Below, one piece after another: positions 7,169 through 12,513 of a DNA stretch of 12,513 nt. The DNA lies in assembly GCA_009782085.1 (NCBI GenBank), contig WQUN01000110.1, positions 1-12,513 on the forward strand, read 5' to 3'. Made by a program: the position numbers and the translations under genes. The notes under the pieces are model-generated. The model saw nothing but the letters and a program-made list of their open reading frames with translations, did not search any database and was not told the origin of the DNA. Position 1 is the stretch's first letter. Every line of letters starts with the position of its first letter. The DNA is from Bacillota bacterium (GTDB taxonomy: Bacteria > Bacillota > Clostridia > Lachnospirales > WQUN01).

Positions 7169-8062
7169 CTATCTCAGCGTATTGGTCAAGAATTTTACTT
7201 TGTTCGGAAATTTGCAAAACTGGTTGTATAATTGCGTAAACCTGACGTATTCGCCGTACGGGGAGTAATCTTTTTTATTTTCTCTTATGAATTCGGCAAC
7301 AAATTTATCCTTTTTGGCAAAAATCAGATTCAGCCCGGAGTTGAAGCTAACGCCGCGATACGTGACGATCCTGGTGTAAATGTAAAGATCGCCGTAACTA
7401 TCGCTGCCGCTCAGCCCCACGTCGGTTATTTTGTATTCGGCGCCTGTGAATACCTCTTTCAGATAAGCGTACCCCTCTTCAGAGTCAACCGCGGTGATCT
7501 CGAACAAACCCAGCTTTGATTCCAGCATACTCTGGAGAAACTCTGTCTTTTCGGGCTTTGTGTAGCGGTGGCTGCGTATGAAGTCCTCCGTGACGCAGGT
7601 GAGATTGGGCGCTGTTTTGTAGATTTGCATATCGTAGAAAGCCTGGATCCCTTCTCGCGTGTCAAAGTCGAAGCTGCATTCTATCAGCCGAAGGGTTTTT
7701 TCCTTTTCGGGATTTTTCGGATAAACAAAGCCGGGATCTTCTTCTTGCTTAAATTTGCCGTTGTCTATATACGTGGCCATAGAATTGACGACTTCCTCGT
7801 GCATTTTGCGTATCCTGTAATACGCTTTTATGTGCGGCATTCTGTCCAAACTGATCTTTCTTAAATTCAAGATCAATCTTAGCCATGAATCCTGCTCCTC
7901 GGAAATGCCGTCTGCCCCGTCCTCTGCCCTGTCCAGCGGTTCCCGGCCGTCCTCGGGCTGCCCGCCGTTCCCGCCGGCCGCGTTTTTGTTTTTCAGGTAA
8001 CAGCATCTCTTGTACTTCTTTCCGCTTCCGCACGGGCACGGATCGTTCCTTCCGGGTTTCAT
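7169..8062 (-). CDS. SEC-C motif protein of unknown function
   Basis: The 297-residue protein opens with a SEC-C zinc-binding motif, NDPCPCGSGKKYKRCC, with Cys9, Cys11, Cys20 and Cys21. This motif is best known from the SecA tail, where it binds zinc and SecB, and is also found singly in many proteins. A Gly/Asp/Glu-rich linker follows (about 28-58), then a domain of roughly 230 residues (IKAYYRIRKMHEEVVNSM, FDFDTREGIQAFYDMQ, YEEVRF-like C-terminal stretches) that I cannot assign. No membrane segment or enzyme motif is seen. The start at 8062 puts the motif at the extreme N-terminus, as is usual, with a G-rich stretch just upstream. The body is visibly more AT-rich than its neighbours, which may mean acquisition from elsewhere. 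It lies 43 bases after the methyltransferase on the same strand. Confidence 0.85.
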   Translation of the reverse strand: MKPGRNDPCPCGSGKKYKRCCYLKNKNAAGGNGGQPEDGREPLDRAEDGADGISEEQDSWLRLILNLRKISLDRMPHIKAYYRIRKMHEEVVNSMATYIDNGKFKQEEDPGFVYPKNPEKEKTLRLIECSFDFDTREGIQAFYDMQIYKTAPNLTCVTEDFIRSHRYTKPEKTEFLQSMLESKLGLFEITAVDSEEGYAYLKEVFTGAEYKITDVGLSGSDSYGDLYIYTRIVTYRGVSFNSGLNLIFAKKDKFVAEFIRENKKDYSPYGEYVRFTQLYNQFCKFPNKVKFLTNTLR

Positions 8063-8105
8063 GGATTGTCAGCCCCCCATATATTTTATGTTCCATATTA
8101 AAATA

Positions 8106-8894
8106 TCACAGCTTCCTCAGCACGTCCAGGCTGTGGTTAGTCACGCCCAGCATGTCCGGGCGTTCGCAGAGGAAGAAGTGGTACTTCATATAAAGGTCGA
8201 ACGTTTCGTCGTCCATCGCGTCCACGGCCTCCGAAATGTAATGCGTGAACAGGTCGGTCGCCGCGTAATGCAGGCGCTTGGCGGGCAGGCCTTCCATAAG
8301 CGCGTCCACGTCCTCCTTCCGGCAGCACTGGAACAATTCCTCCGGTATCATCGCCTGCCTGAAAGTGTCCTTGTCCACGACCCCGCTCTCTATAAACTCC
8401 AGCATATGCCCCGCCTTAAAGCCGTGCTGGACGATCGGGGCGTCTACGACGCAATAGGCGACGCAAAGCGTCCCGCCCTTTTTGGTCACGCGAAGGGCCT
8501 CCGACAGCGCCTGTTTCTGGTCGGCCGCGGTGTAGAGGTGATACATCGGCCCCAGCAGCAAGGTCATGTCAAACGCCCCGTCCGGAAAAAACGACAGGTC
8601 CGTCGCGTCGCCCTCCGTCGCCGTGATCTTCTCGCCCGGCTCCGTTTTGGCGATCAAAATGTCGAGGTTGTGCCGGACGAGCTCCACGGCCGCGACCTCG
8701 TAACCCTCTCTCGCCAGGGCGTGGGAGTAGCGGCCCGTGGCCGCGCCGATCTCGAGCACCTTCATGCCTTTTTCCAGATACTTTCCGATGTAACGCATGG
8801 TGGTCAGAAACTCCACCCGCCCGCGCCTGGAGGTCAGGCGGGCATCCTCGTCGCTTTCCGTGTAATACCGGGTAAGATGGTCTATCGGTTTCAT
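8106..8894 (-). CDS. Class I SAM-dependent methyltransferase
   Basis: The protein is 262 residues from ATG 8894, which overlaps the stop of the upstream SGNH gene as ATGA (8891-8894), a sign of translational coupling. A further in-frame ATG at 8930 would add 12 low-complexity residues (DKETDNGTGNG) and seems less likely. The SAM-binding fold is clear: motif I VLEIGAATGRYSHALA (47-62), the acidic end of the second strand in AAVEL (68-72), GDATDLSFF (95-103) and a post-motif LLLGPMYHLYT (112-122), then LRVTKKGGTLCVAYC. The C-terminal third is variable and would choose the substrate. The family is common in Bacillota and usually uncharacterised; small-molecule or protein substrates are both possible. 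Its place after an O-acylation pair does not by itself prove a cell-surface role. Confidence 0.9.
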   Translation of the reverse strand: MKPIDHLTRYYTESDEDARLTSRRGRVEFLTTMRYIGKYLEKGMKVLEIGAATGRYSHALAREGYEVAAVELVRHNLDILIAKTEPGEKITATEGDATDLSFFPDGAFDMTLLLGPMYHLYTAADQKQALSEALRVTKKGGTLCVAYCVVDAPIVQHGFKAGHMLEFIESGVVDKDTFRQAMIPEELFQCCRKEDVDALMEGLPAKRLHYAATDLFTHYISEAVDAMDDETFDLYMKYHFFLCERPDMLGVTNHSLDVLRKL

Positions 8895-10105
8895 TCCGTT
8901 GCCGGTTCCGTTGTCTGTTTCTTTGTCCATTCCTTTATCCACCCCTCCATATATCCGCAGGCGATCACCGCGCCGCTGTAGTTCAGGTGCGCGTCGTCGC
9001 GGAAATTCTCGTCCGTAAAAAGGCGCTCCTTTTGGTTTACGGCGTTGAAGTCCAGGTAAGGGACGCCGAGGCTTTGCGCGAAGCCGGCCACGCGCTCGTG
9101 CACGGCGGAGTAGTTCTTTATTATCTCCATGGAAGCGTTCGCGACCGGCGCGGTCACAAACAGCAGCCGCATGTTCTCGCTTTCGCAAAGTTCAGCGATC
9201 TTCCCGATATACTTCTTCTGCGTTTCCGAAAACGTCCACTTCGCCCCGTCGAAGCCGTTGAACTGGTTGGCCCATGAGCGCTTGCCGGGGGTTATCACGT
9301 AGTCGCAGTGCATGAAGCCCCGGTCGCTGTAATACTCCGTGCCCGCCTGGGCCTCGCCCGGCTTCGAGACGTCGAACGTCCGCTCCGCGCAGCCCGTCAG
9401 TTTCGCGTTCCAGTAGCCGAGAAGTTCCTGCTGAAAGCGCGCGAACGGCAGGCGGTACATGATCTTACTCCCCGCCGGGAACACGTTTTTGAAATAGTCC
9501 TCTTTCAAGGCGTCGTTCCGCATGACCTGAAACAGCGTGTCCGCCTGCTTCATGTCGAAGTCCGCGGACATGACGCCCCAGTAGAGCTCCATGACCACCG
9601 TATCCGGGCGCTGACGGTTCAGTATCTCCCGCAGGGTGTAGTAGGTGGCGTCCGGGAACTGCAGCGGCATCCCCATCTGAAAGCTGAACGTGCCCAAAGC
9701 CCCGTCGATCAGCAGCGGGTCGAAGGTGCAGTAGGAGTGGGACGAGCCGATGAAGACCAGGTCGAGGCTGTCGGGCGGCAAGGCGTAAAAGTCGTCGAAG
9801 CGCTGTTTGTTCCAGGCGTTGACCTTGTTCAGGGAGGCGGCGTACTCGCCGCGCCCGCCGATAAACGCCAGGAAGGCCGCCAGAAGGGCGGCGAAAAGCG
9901 CGAAGCTCAGGATTTTAGCCAATCCTGGGCCGGACTTTTTAGTTTTACGGCTGTTCAACGTAACATATGAACCGGTGTCTTTCTGAGCGAAGCGAAGAAT
10001 CTTCAGACCCTTCGCTTCGCTCAGGGTGACAGATTTAGGCTTATTTTTTGGATGAACGGTTATTTCGGCTTTGACGGCCCCTGCGACGGAAACAACACCC
10101 TCCAT
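8891..10105 (-). CDS. SGNH-type (AlgX/DltD-like) partner of the MBOAT acyltransferase
   Basis: The 404-residue protein has a cytoplasmic N-tail, one membrane segment (about 65-84) and an extracytoplasmic domain with SGNH-hydrolase-like blocks. These are FIGSSHSYCTFDP (118-130), holding the likely nucleophile Ser122, and RDDAHLNYSGA (369-379), with the Asp-x-x-His pair ending at His373. Such proteins pair with MBOAT proteins to place acetyl groups on polysaccharides outside the membrane. The gene starts 14 bases after the MBOAT stop; GAGGCGG overlapping that stop is the ribosome site. The frame stays open further upstream, but that part only shadows the MBOAT gene. Oddity: residues 25-44 are encoded by a family B palindrome, so the N-tail contains VTLSEAKGLKILRFAQKD. 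The exact acyl group and substrate are unknown. Confidence 0.88.
   Translation of the reverse strand: MEGVVSVAGAVKAEITVHPKNKPKSVTLSEAKGLKILRFAQKDTGSYVTLNSRKTKKSGPGLAKILSFALFAALLAAFLAFIGGRGEYAASLNKVNAWNKQRFDDFYALPPDSLDLVFIGSSHSYCTFDPLLIDGALGTFSFQMGMPLQFPDATYYTLREILNRQRPDTVVMELYWGVMSADFDMKQADTLFQVMRNDALKEDYFKNVFPAGSKIMYRLPFARFQQELLGYWNAKLTGCAERTFDVSKPGEAQAGTEYYSDRGFMHCDYVITPGKRSWANQFNGFDGAKWTFSETQKKYIGKIAELCESENMRLLFVTAPVANASMEIIKNYSAVHERVAGFAQSLGVPYLDFNAVNQKERLFTDENFRDDAHLNYSGAVIACGYMEGWIKEWTKKQTTEPATE
9976..10031. repeat. Family B palindrome inside a coding sequence
   Basis: TGTCTTTCTGAGCGAAGCGA (9976 onward) pairs with an arm ending CGCTCAGGGTGACA at 10031. The length is 56 bases, with almost no loop. 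Read on the minus strand it keeps the SGNH reading frame open and encodes residues 25-44, in the cytoplasmic tail before the membrane segment. Confidence 0.9.
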
Positions 10106-10119
10106 GAATAAACACCGCC

Positions 10120-11565
10120 TCAGAACTGAAAATAAATGAACATCCCGCCGTGTTCGAACACCCCGAAGCAGCAGATCAGCGCGGCGGCCGCGAAATAGAA
10201 CGCCCCCCGCGCGAGCGCGCCCCGGCGTTCCATGTTCTCGTATACGCTTTTGTCCCGCCCGATCAGCTCCATGCCGAACACCAAAAGCACCAGCCCGGCG
10301 TCGATTAAAAGGTCCAGCAGGCTCACGCCCATACCAGTCAGCGCCGCGTAGACAAACTGCCGGTCCCCCCACCGCCCCGCGCCGTCGAAAAGGCCGCCGA
10401 TCATCCGGAAGGCGTCGCTCAGCGTGTCCGCGCGGAAGAATATCCACGCGAAGCAGACCGCCGCGAAGGTGAGAGGGTATCTCAAAGCCCTGATTACCCG
10501 CGTCCGCCACGGCCTCACGCGCTCTTCCAGCCACGTCTCGGCATTCTGGAACAGCCCGTGCAGGCCGCCCCAGATGACGAACGTCCAGTCCGCGCCGTGC
10601 CAGAGCCCGCTCACCAAAAACGTGACCATGACGTTGAACGCCCGGCGAGGCTTGGAAACGCGGCTGCCGCCCATCGGTATATACAGGTAGTCCCGGAACC
10701 ACGCGGACAGCGAGATGTGCCACCTGCGCCAGAACTCGCGCACGCTCCCGGAGAGGTAGGGCTGGTTGAAATTCTTCATGAGGTCTACGCCCATGCACCT
10801 CGCGCAGCCGATGGCGATGTCCGTGTAGCCGCTGAAATCACAGTATATCTGGACGGCGAAAAAGACGGTCGCTATTACGGATTGCAGGCCCAGGTGGTAC
10901 TGCGGGGCTTTGTAGACCGTGTTCACCGCGAGCGCGAGGCGGTCGGCCACGAGGACTTTCTTGAAATAGCCGAGGAGCATCTGCTTGACGCCGGCGGAGA
11001 TGTTTTCGGGCCTGAAATCCTTCCTCTCCAGCAAGGACGGCAGGAGCTTGTCCGCCCGGCCGATCGGCCCGGCCACGAGCTGCGGGAAGAAGGTGACGAA
11101 CAGCGCGAATTTGAGGAAATTGCGCTCGCGCGGGTAGCTGCCGCGGTACATGTCTATGGCGTAGCCGACGCTGTGGAACGTGTAGAAGGATATGCCCATC
11201 GGCAGAATAAGGCTTACATGCCCCGCCGGGAAGTTTTGGCCGAAAAAGCCGAAGAACGCCGCCAGGCTGCGGCCGATAAACCCCAGATACTTGAAGACGA
11301 ACAGCGCGCCAAAGCTCAGCGCCAAATCGGCAATCAGCCAAATCTTCCTGAGCCTTCGGCCTCCCGAGCGCGAAATAAGCTCCGCGCAGGCCCAGTTGAC
11401 GAAGGCCACGGCCAGGAGGAGCAAGATCAGCTCGGGAACCCAGGCCATGTAGAACGCGGCGGACGCCAGCAAAAGCATGACCCAGCGGGATTTGTGGGGC
11501 AAGATATAGAAAAGCAGGACGACTGCCGTGAAAAAAACCAGGTAGACGAAGGAGTTAAAGAGCAT
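10120..11565 (-). CDS. MBOAT-family O-acyltransferase (AlgI/DltB-like)
   Basis: This polytopic membrane protein of 481 residues belongs to the MBOAT family. Its members carry acyl groups, usually acetyl, across or along the membrane for O-acylation of polysaccharides or teichoic acids. It has about ten hydrophobic segments. The family core lies at 270-340: SVREFWRRWHISLSAWFRDY with His283, YIPMGGSR, then LVSGLWHGADWTF with the catalytic-type His323. MGISFYTFHSVGYAIDMYRG (123-142) and VQIYCDFSGYTDIAIG (238-253) are also typical. I start it at ATG 11565, behind AGAGGTG, because the protein then opens with the normal MLFNSFVYLVFF helix. An ATG 18 codons upstream lies in a family A repeat and encodes a non-hydrophobic stub. 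The SGNH partner follows after 14 bases. Confidence 0.95.
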   Translation of the reverse strand: MLFNSFVYLVFFTAVVLLFYILPHKSRWVMLLLASAAFYMAWVPELILLLLAVAFVNWACAELISRSGGRRLRKIWLIADLALSFGALFVFKYLGFIGRSLAAFFGFFGQNFPAGHVSLILPMGISFYTFHSVGYAIDMYRGSYPRERNFLKFALFVTFFPQLVAGPIGRADKLLPSLLERKDFRPENISAGVKQMLLGYFKKVLVADRLALAVNTVYKAPQYHLGLQSVIATVFFAVQIYCDFSGYTDIAIGCARCMGVDLMKNFNQPYLSGSVREFWRRWHISLSAWFRDYLYIPMGGSRVSKPRRAFNVMVTFLVSGLWHGADWTFVIWGGLHGLFQNAETWLEERVRPWRTRVIRALRYPLTFAAVCFAWIFFRADTLSDAFRMIGGLFDGAGRWGDRQFVYAALTGMGVSLLDLLIDAGLVLLVFGMELIGRDKSVYENMERRGALARGAFYFAAAALICCFGVFEHGGMFIYFQF

Positions 11566-11596
11566 GGAGCACCTCTGGGAAATTTCGGGCCGCCTT

Positions 11597-11626
11597 GTTA
11601 TACCGGATGCAGAAAACATTTGCCAA
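11597..11626 (-). promoter_or_regulatory. Promoter of the MBOAT operon, inside a family A repeat
   Basis: Read on the minus strand, TTGGCA (11626-11621), an 18-base spacer and TATAAC (11602-11597) are each one base from consensus. The expected start is near 11590, about 25 bases before ATG 11565. All but the last bases of the -10 lie in the repeat. In the repeat copy at 1-99 the same -35 reads TCGGCA. Confidence 0.6.
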
Positions 11627-11667
11627 CGACGTGACAGAGGAGGCTAATGTTTTCGCACTCCGGTATA
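11599..11667. repeat. Family A stem repeat, copy 2, lacking the inner hairpin
   Basis: The outer arms TATACCGG-A-TGC-AG-AAAACATT and AATGTTTT-C-GCA-CT-CCGGTATA are identical to those of copy 1. Between them, copy 1 has the inner hairpin while this copy has only GT in its place, just before the shared GACAGAGGAGGCT. Confidence 0.88.
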
Positions 11668-11672
11668 GCGTC

Positions 11673-11808
11673 CCCTAAAGGTTTGCGCAATTCTGCCTGC
11701 GAACAAATAGCTTTGCCGCGCTGTCGCCCTGAGCGAAGCGCCCTAAAGGTTTGCGCAATTCTGCCTGCGAACAAATAGCTTTGGCGCGCTGTCACCCTGA
11801 GCGAAGCG
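11673..11808. repeat. 68-bp tandem duplication
   Basis: Two adjacent 68-base units (11673-11740 and 11741-11808) begin CCCTAAAGGTTTGCGCAATT and end GAGCGAAGCG. They differ at only two positions. Each unit ends inside the left arm of a family B palindrome; only the second continues into a full palindrome. Confidence 0.93.
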
Positions 11809-11844
11809 AAGGGTCTAAGATTCTTCGCTTCGCTCAGAATGACA
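11790..11844. repeat. Family B palindrome, full copy
   Basis: TGTCACCCTGAGCGAAGCGA (11790 onward) pairs with an arm ending CGCTCAGAATGACA at 11844. The length is 55 bases, a short-loop form like the copy inside the SGNH gene. Confidence 0.9.
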
Positions 11845-11893
11845 CGGCAGATGTTTCCGCCCGCAAGTATCGTATAATAATGAACATAATACT

Positions 11894-11977
11894 GTAGGGG
11901 ACGCCGCCCTCGGCGTCCCGCATTTGTCGGCAGACGGCAGATTCAGGTAACGGGACGCCCTAGGGGGCGTCCCCTAC
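11894..11977. repeat. Family C hairpins, two inverted copies
   Basis: GTAGGGGACGCC (11894-11905) is the perfect inverse of GGCGTCCCCTAC (11966-11977), and GGCGTCCCG (11912-11920) is the inverse of CGGGACGCC (11951-11959). Each half also folds alone as a GGGACGCC/GGCGTCCC hairpin. A degenerate copy lies at 2535-2562. Confidence 0.85.
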
Positions 11978-12020
11978 GATATACCACGAAGATTTGCCGC
12001 GCCCGGGCCGCGTCAGGCTC

Positions 12021-12049
12021 TTGACAAGCCCGCGCCGGCGCTGTATACT
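12021..12049 (+). promoter_or_regulatory. Strong sigma-A-type promoter with no gene behind it
   Basis: A perfect TTGACA (12021-12026), a 17-base spacer and TATACT (12044-12049) predict a start near 12056. No open frame follows. The transcript would run through the complement of the minus-strand RNA candidate and could end at the T-run at 12397-12402. Confidence 0.65.
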
Positions 12050-12081
12050 GTTTTTGTAGCCGGGGATCGACCCGAATACAT

Positions 12082-12176
12082 AAAAAATCGCGGCAGACCG
12101 GAAGTGCAGCAACACCTCCGGCCCTGCACAAGGTGCGGAAACCACCTTACACAACCGGAATCCCGGCGCCACGACG
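12082..12176 (-). ncRNA. Candidate four-stem structured RNA of about 95 nt
   Basis: Minus-strand reading gives a closed fold. P1 is CGUGGC (12173-12168) with GCCGCG (12094-12089). P2 is CCGG-GAUU-CCGG (12166-12155). P3 is GUGUAAGGUG (12152-12143) with CACCUUGUGC (12135-12126). P4 is CCGGAGGUG (12121-12113) with CACUUCCGG (12106-12098). P1 is followed by AUUUUUU. In P1, P3 and P4 the imperfect pairs are G-U on this strand but A-C on the other, which assigns the minus strand. A promoter sits just upstream at 12210-12182. Alternative pairing of GUGCAG with CUGCAC would compete with P4. I do not recognise the family: it is not a canonical SRP RNA, 6S RNA, tmRNA or tRNA. Confidence 0.65.
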
Positions 12177-12181
12177 GAGAC

Positions 12182-12210
12182 ATTATACCACAGTCTCCCC
12201 CGTGTTACAA
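12182..12210 (-). promoter_or_regulatory. Promoter of the minus-strand RNA candidate
   Basis: Read on the minus strand, TTGTAA (12210-12205), a 17-base spacer and a perfect TATAAT (12187-12182) predict a start at about 12175, where the four-stem fold begins. Confidence 0.7.
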
Positions 12211-12255
12211 GCCGGGGGCAATCAAAATCAAAAATCGCAGACCTGCGGCCTTTCG

Positions 12256-12402
12256 GCGCGTGTAAGGGAGAATACGGCAAACTGATTCTAAGCCTGGCTT
12301 AAACATAGCCGTGACGCTATGTCTTAAAACAGGCTCGGTGTCAGTTAGCCCGGAGCGGCTCATTTTCTTGCAGATTGAGCGCTGGCCTTGCGCGCGTTTT
12401 TT
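12256..12402 (+). ncRNA. Candidate rod-shaped structured RNA of about 147 nt (strand tentative)
   Basis: The ends pair: GCGCG and AAGG (12256-12267) with CCTT and CGCGC (12386-12395), followed by six T. Inside, one long arm is built from GGC, AACTGA, AGCCTG and CATAGC (12276-12309), pairing perfectly with GCTATG, CAGGCT, TCAGTT and GCC (12316-12350). A small hairpin on the 3' side pairs GCG and CTCA with TGAG and CGC (about 12355-12381). A closing stem, large bubble and long terminal stem recall 6S RNA, but I cannot confirm that. G-U evidence for the strand is mixed and no good promoter is adjacent; the T-run favours plus. Confidence 0.45.
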
Positions 12403-12421
12403 GTTTTGCACGGGTAATACG

Positions 12422-12513
12422 AATCTCAGATTAAAACTTCACAGGCGGAGCCGAAACGCCGAACGCTTCAACGGCGTTCTCGGCGACAGACTGTGAAGAT
12501 TTTAATCGAGATT
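12422..12513. repeat. Family A related stem-loop with a different outer stem
   Basis: The outer arms are AATCTC, ATTAAAA, CTTCACAG (12422-12444) and CTGTGAAG, TTTTAAT, GAGATT (12491-12513), about 21 bp in all. The inner hairpin is GCCGA-AACGCC (12450-12460) with GGCGTT-c-TCGGC (12473-12484). Its loop GAACGCTTCAAC and its GACAGA flank (12485-12490) match copy 1 at 31-70. The arms differ in sequence from copy 1. The element may extend beyond the window. Confidence 0.8.

Larger units (their letters stand above)
11668..12513. other. Gene-free region of repeats, promoters and candidate RNAs
   Basis: No open frame here shows a protein-like composition together with a ribosome site. In order the stretch contains a 68-bp tandem duplication, a family B palindrome, a family C double hairpin, a plus-strand promoter, a minus-strand RNA candidate with its own promoter, a rod-like structured block ending in six T, and a family A element at the window edge. 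Confidence 0.7.

Noticed and set aside
8895..9188. An N-terminal extension of the methyltransferase to 9188
   Set aside because: The extension is an Arg-rich shadow of the SGNH gene. The ATGA overlap at 8891-8894 gives a normal start.
8891..10798. A longer reading of the SGNH gene starting at 10798
   Set aside because: Its first 230 codons only shadow the MBOAT gene and look non-protein-like. ATG 10105, with GAGGCGG upstream, fits the operon spacing.
11566..11619. An 18-codon N-terminal extension of the MBOAT protein
   Set aside because: It starts inside a repeat, encodes a polar stub before the normal first helix, and lacks a ribosome site. The inferred transcription start is also downstream of it.
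11873..11878. A TATAAT -10 box before the family C hairpins
   Set aside because: No -35 box at a suitable distance and no gene or terminator-bounded RNA behind it.
12056..12078. A tRNA T-arm-like GGGTCGATCCC on the minus strand
   Set aside because: The loop is too short for a T-arm and no acceptor, D- or anticodon stem can be found around it.
12091..12112. An SRP RNA-like CAGACCGGAAGTGCAGC on the plus strand
   Set aside because: It lacks bases of the conserved SRP motif on both sides of the GGAA loop, and the stem pairs needed there do not form.
12276..12302. A tmRNA-like resume codon and tag (GGC AAA ... GCT TAA)
   Set aside because: The tRNA-like ends and T-arm of tmRNA are absent, and the bases lie in perfect stems of the rod-shaped block.
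1..12513. CRISPR array, insertion sequence with transposase, or prophage genes
   Set aside because: No regularly spaced repeat-spacer pattern, transposase, integrase or phage-like reading frame is present. The repeats are small palindromes without genes.

Overview
The window looks like a GC-rich, spore-forming member of the Bacillota (class Clostridia). The main evidence is a complete spoIIE gene, strong AGGAGG-type ribosome sites and sigma-A-like promoters. A genus cannot be named from the sequence. Intergenic space is unusually rich in small palindromic repeats of at least three families: (A) long imperfect stems around a conserved hairpin, (B) GAGCGAAGCG-type palindromes, and (C) GGGGACGCC-type hairpins.

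Layout: Positions 1-125 hold repeats. Two arginine genes follow, argJ (142-1350) and argB (1376-2236), on the plus strand. After a 363-base repeat-bearing gap comes ddl (2600-3553), which ends in a clear intrinsic terminator. Next is spoIIE (3769-6150), behind a leader of short degenerate repeats and a possible wide-spaced promoter. Two small paralogous genes for tail-anchored membrane proteins of unknown function follow (6304-6630 and 6848-7135), with a family B palindrome between them. The minus strand then carries a four-gene, operon-like run, read right to left: MBOAT acyltransferase (11565-10120), SGNH-type partner (10105-8891), SAM methyltransferase (8894-8106) and a SEC-C protein (8062-7169). 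The last 850 bases hold no convincing protein gene. They contain repeats, facing promoters and two candidate structured RNAs.

How the genes work together: ArgJ and ArgB carry out the acetylation and phosphorylation steps of the acetyl-cycle arginine pathway. Ddl makes D-Ala-D-Ala for peptidoglycan. SpoIIE is the phosphatase that activates sigma-F in the forespore. The MBOAT/SGNH pair looks like a machine that O-acetylates a surface polysaccharide, and its first gene is probably transcribed from a promoter lying inside a family A repeat.

The most unusual signals are the following. (1) A family A element recurs with changed outer stems but a preserved inner hairpin, loop and GACAGA flank, with base changes that keep the pairing. 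(2) A minus-strand RNA candidate of about 95 nt folds into four stems and has its own promoter and U-run; G-U pairs fix its strand. (3) A family B palindrome lies in frame inside the SGNH protein. (4) The spoIIE promoter candidate has a 21-base spacer.
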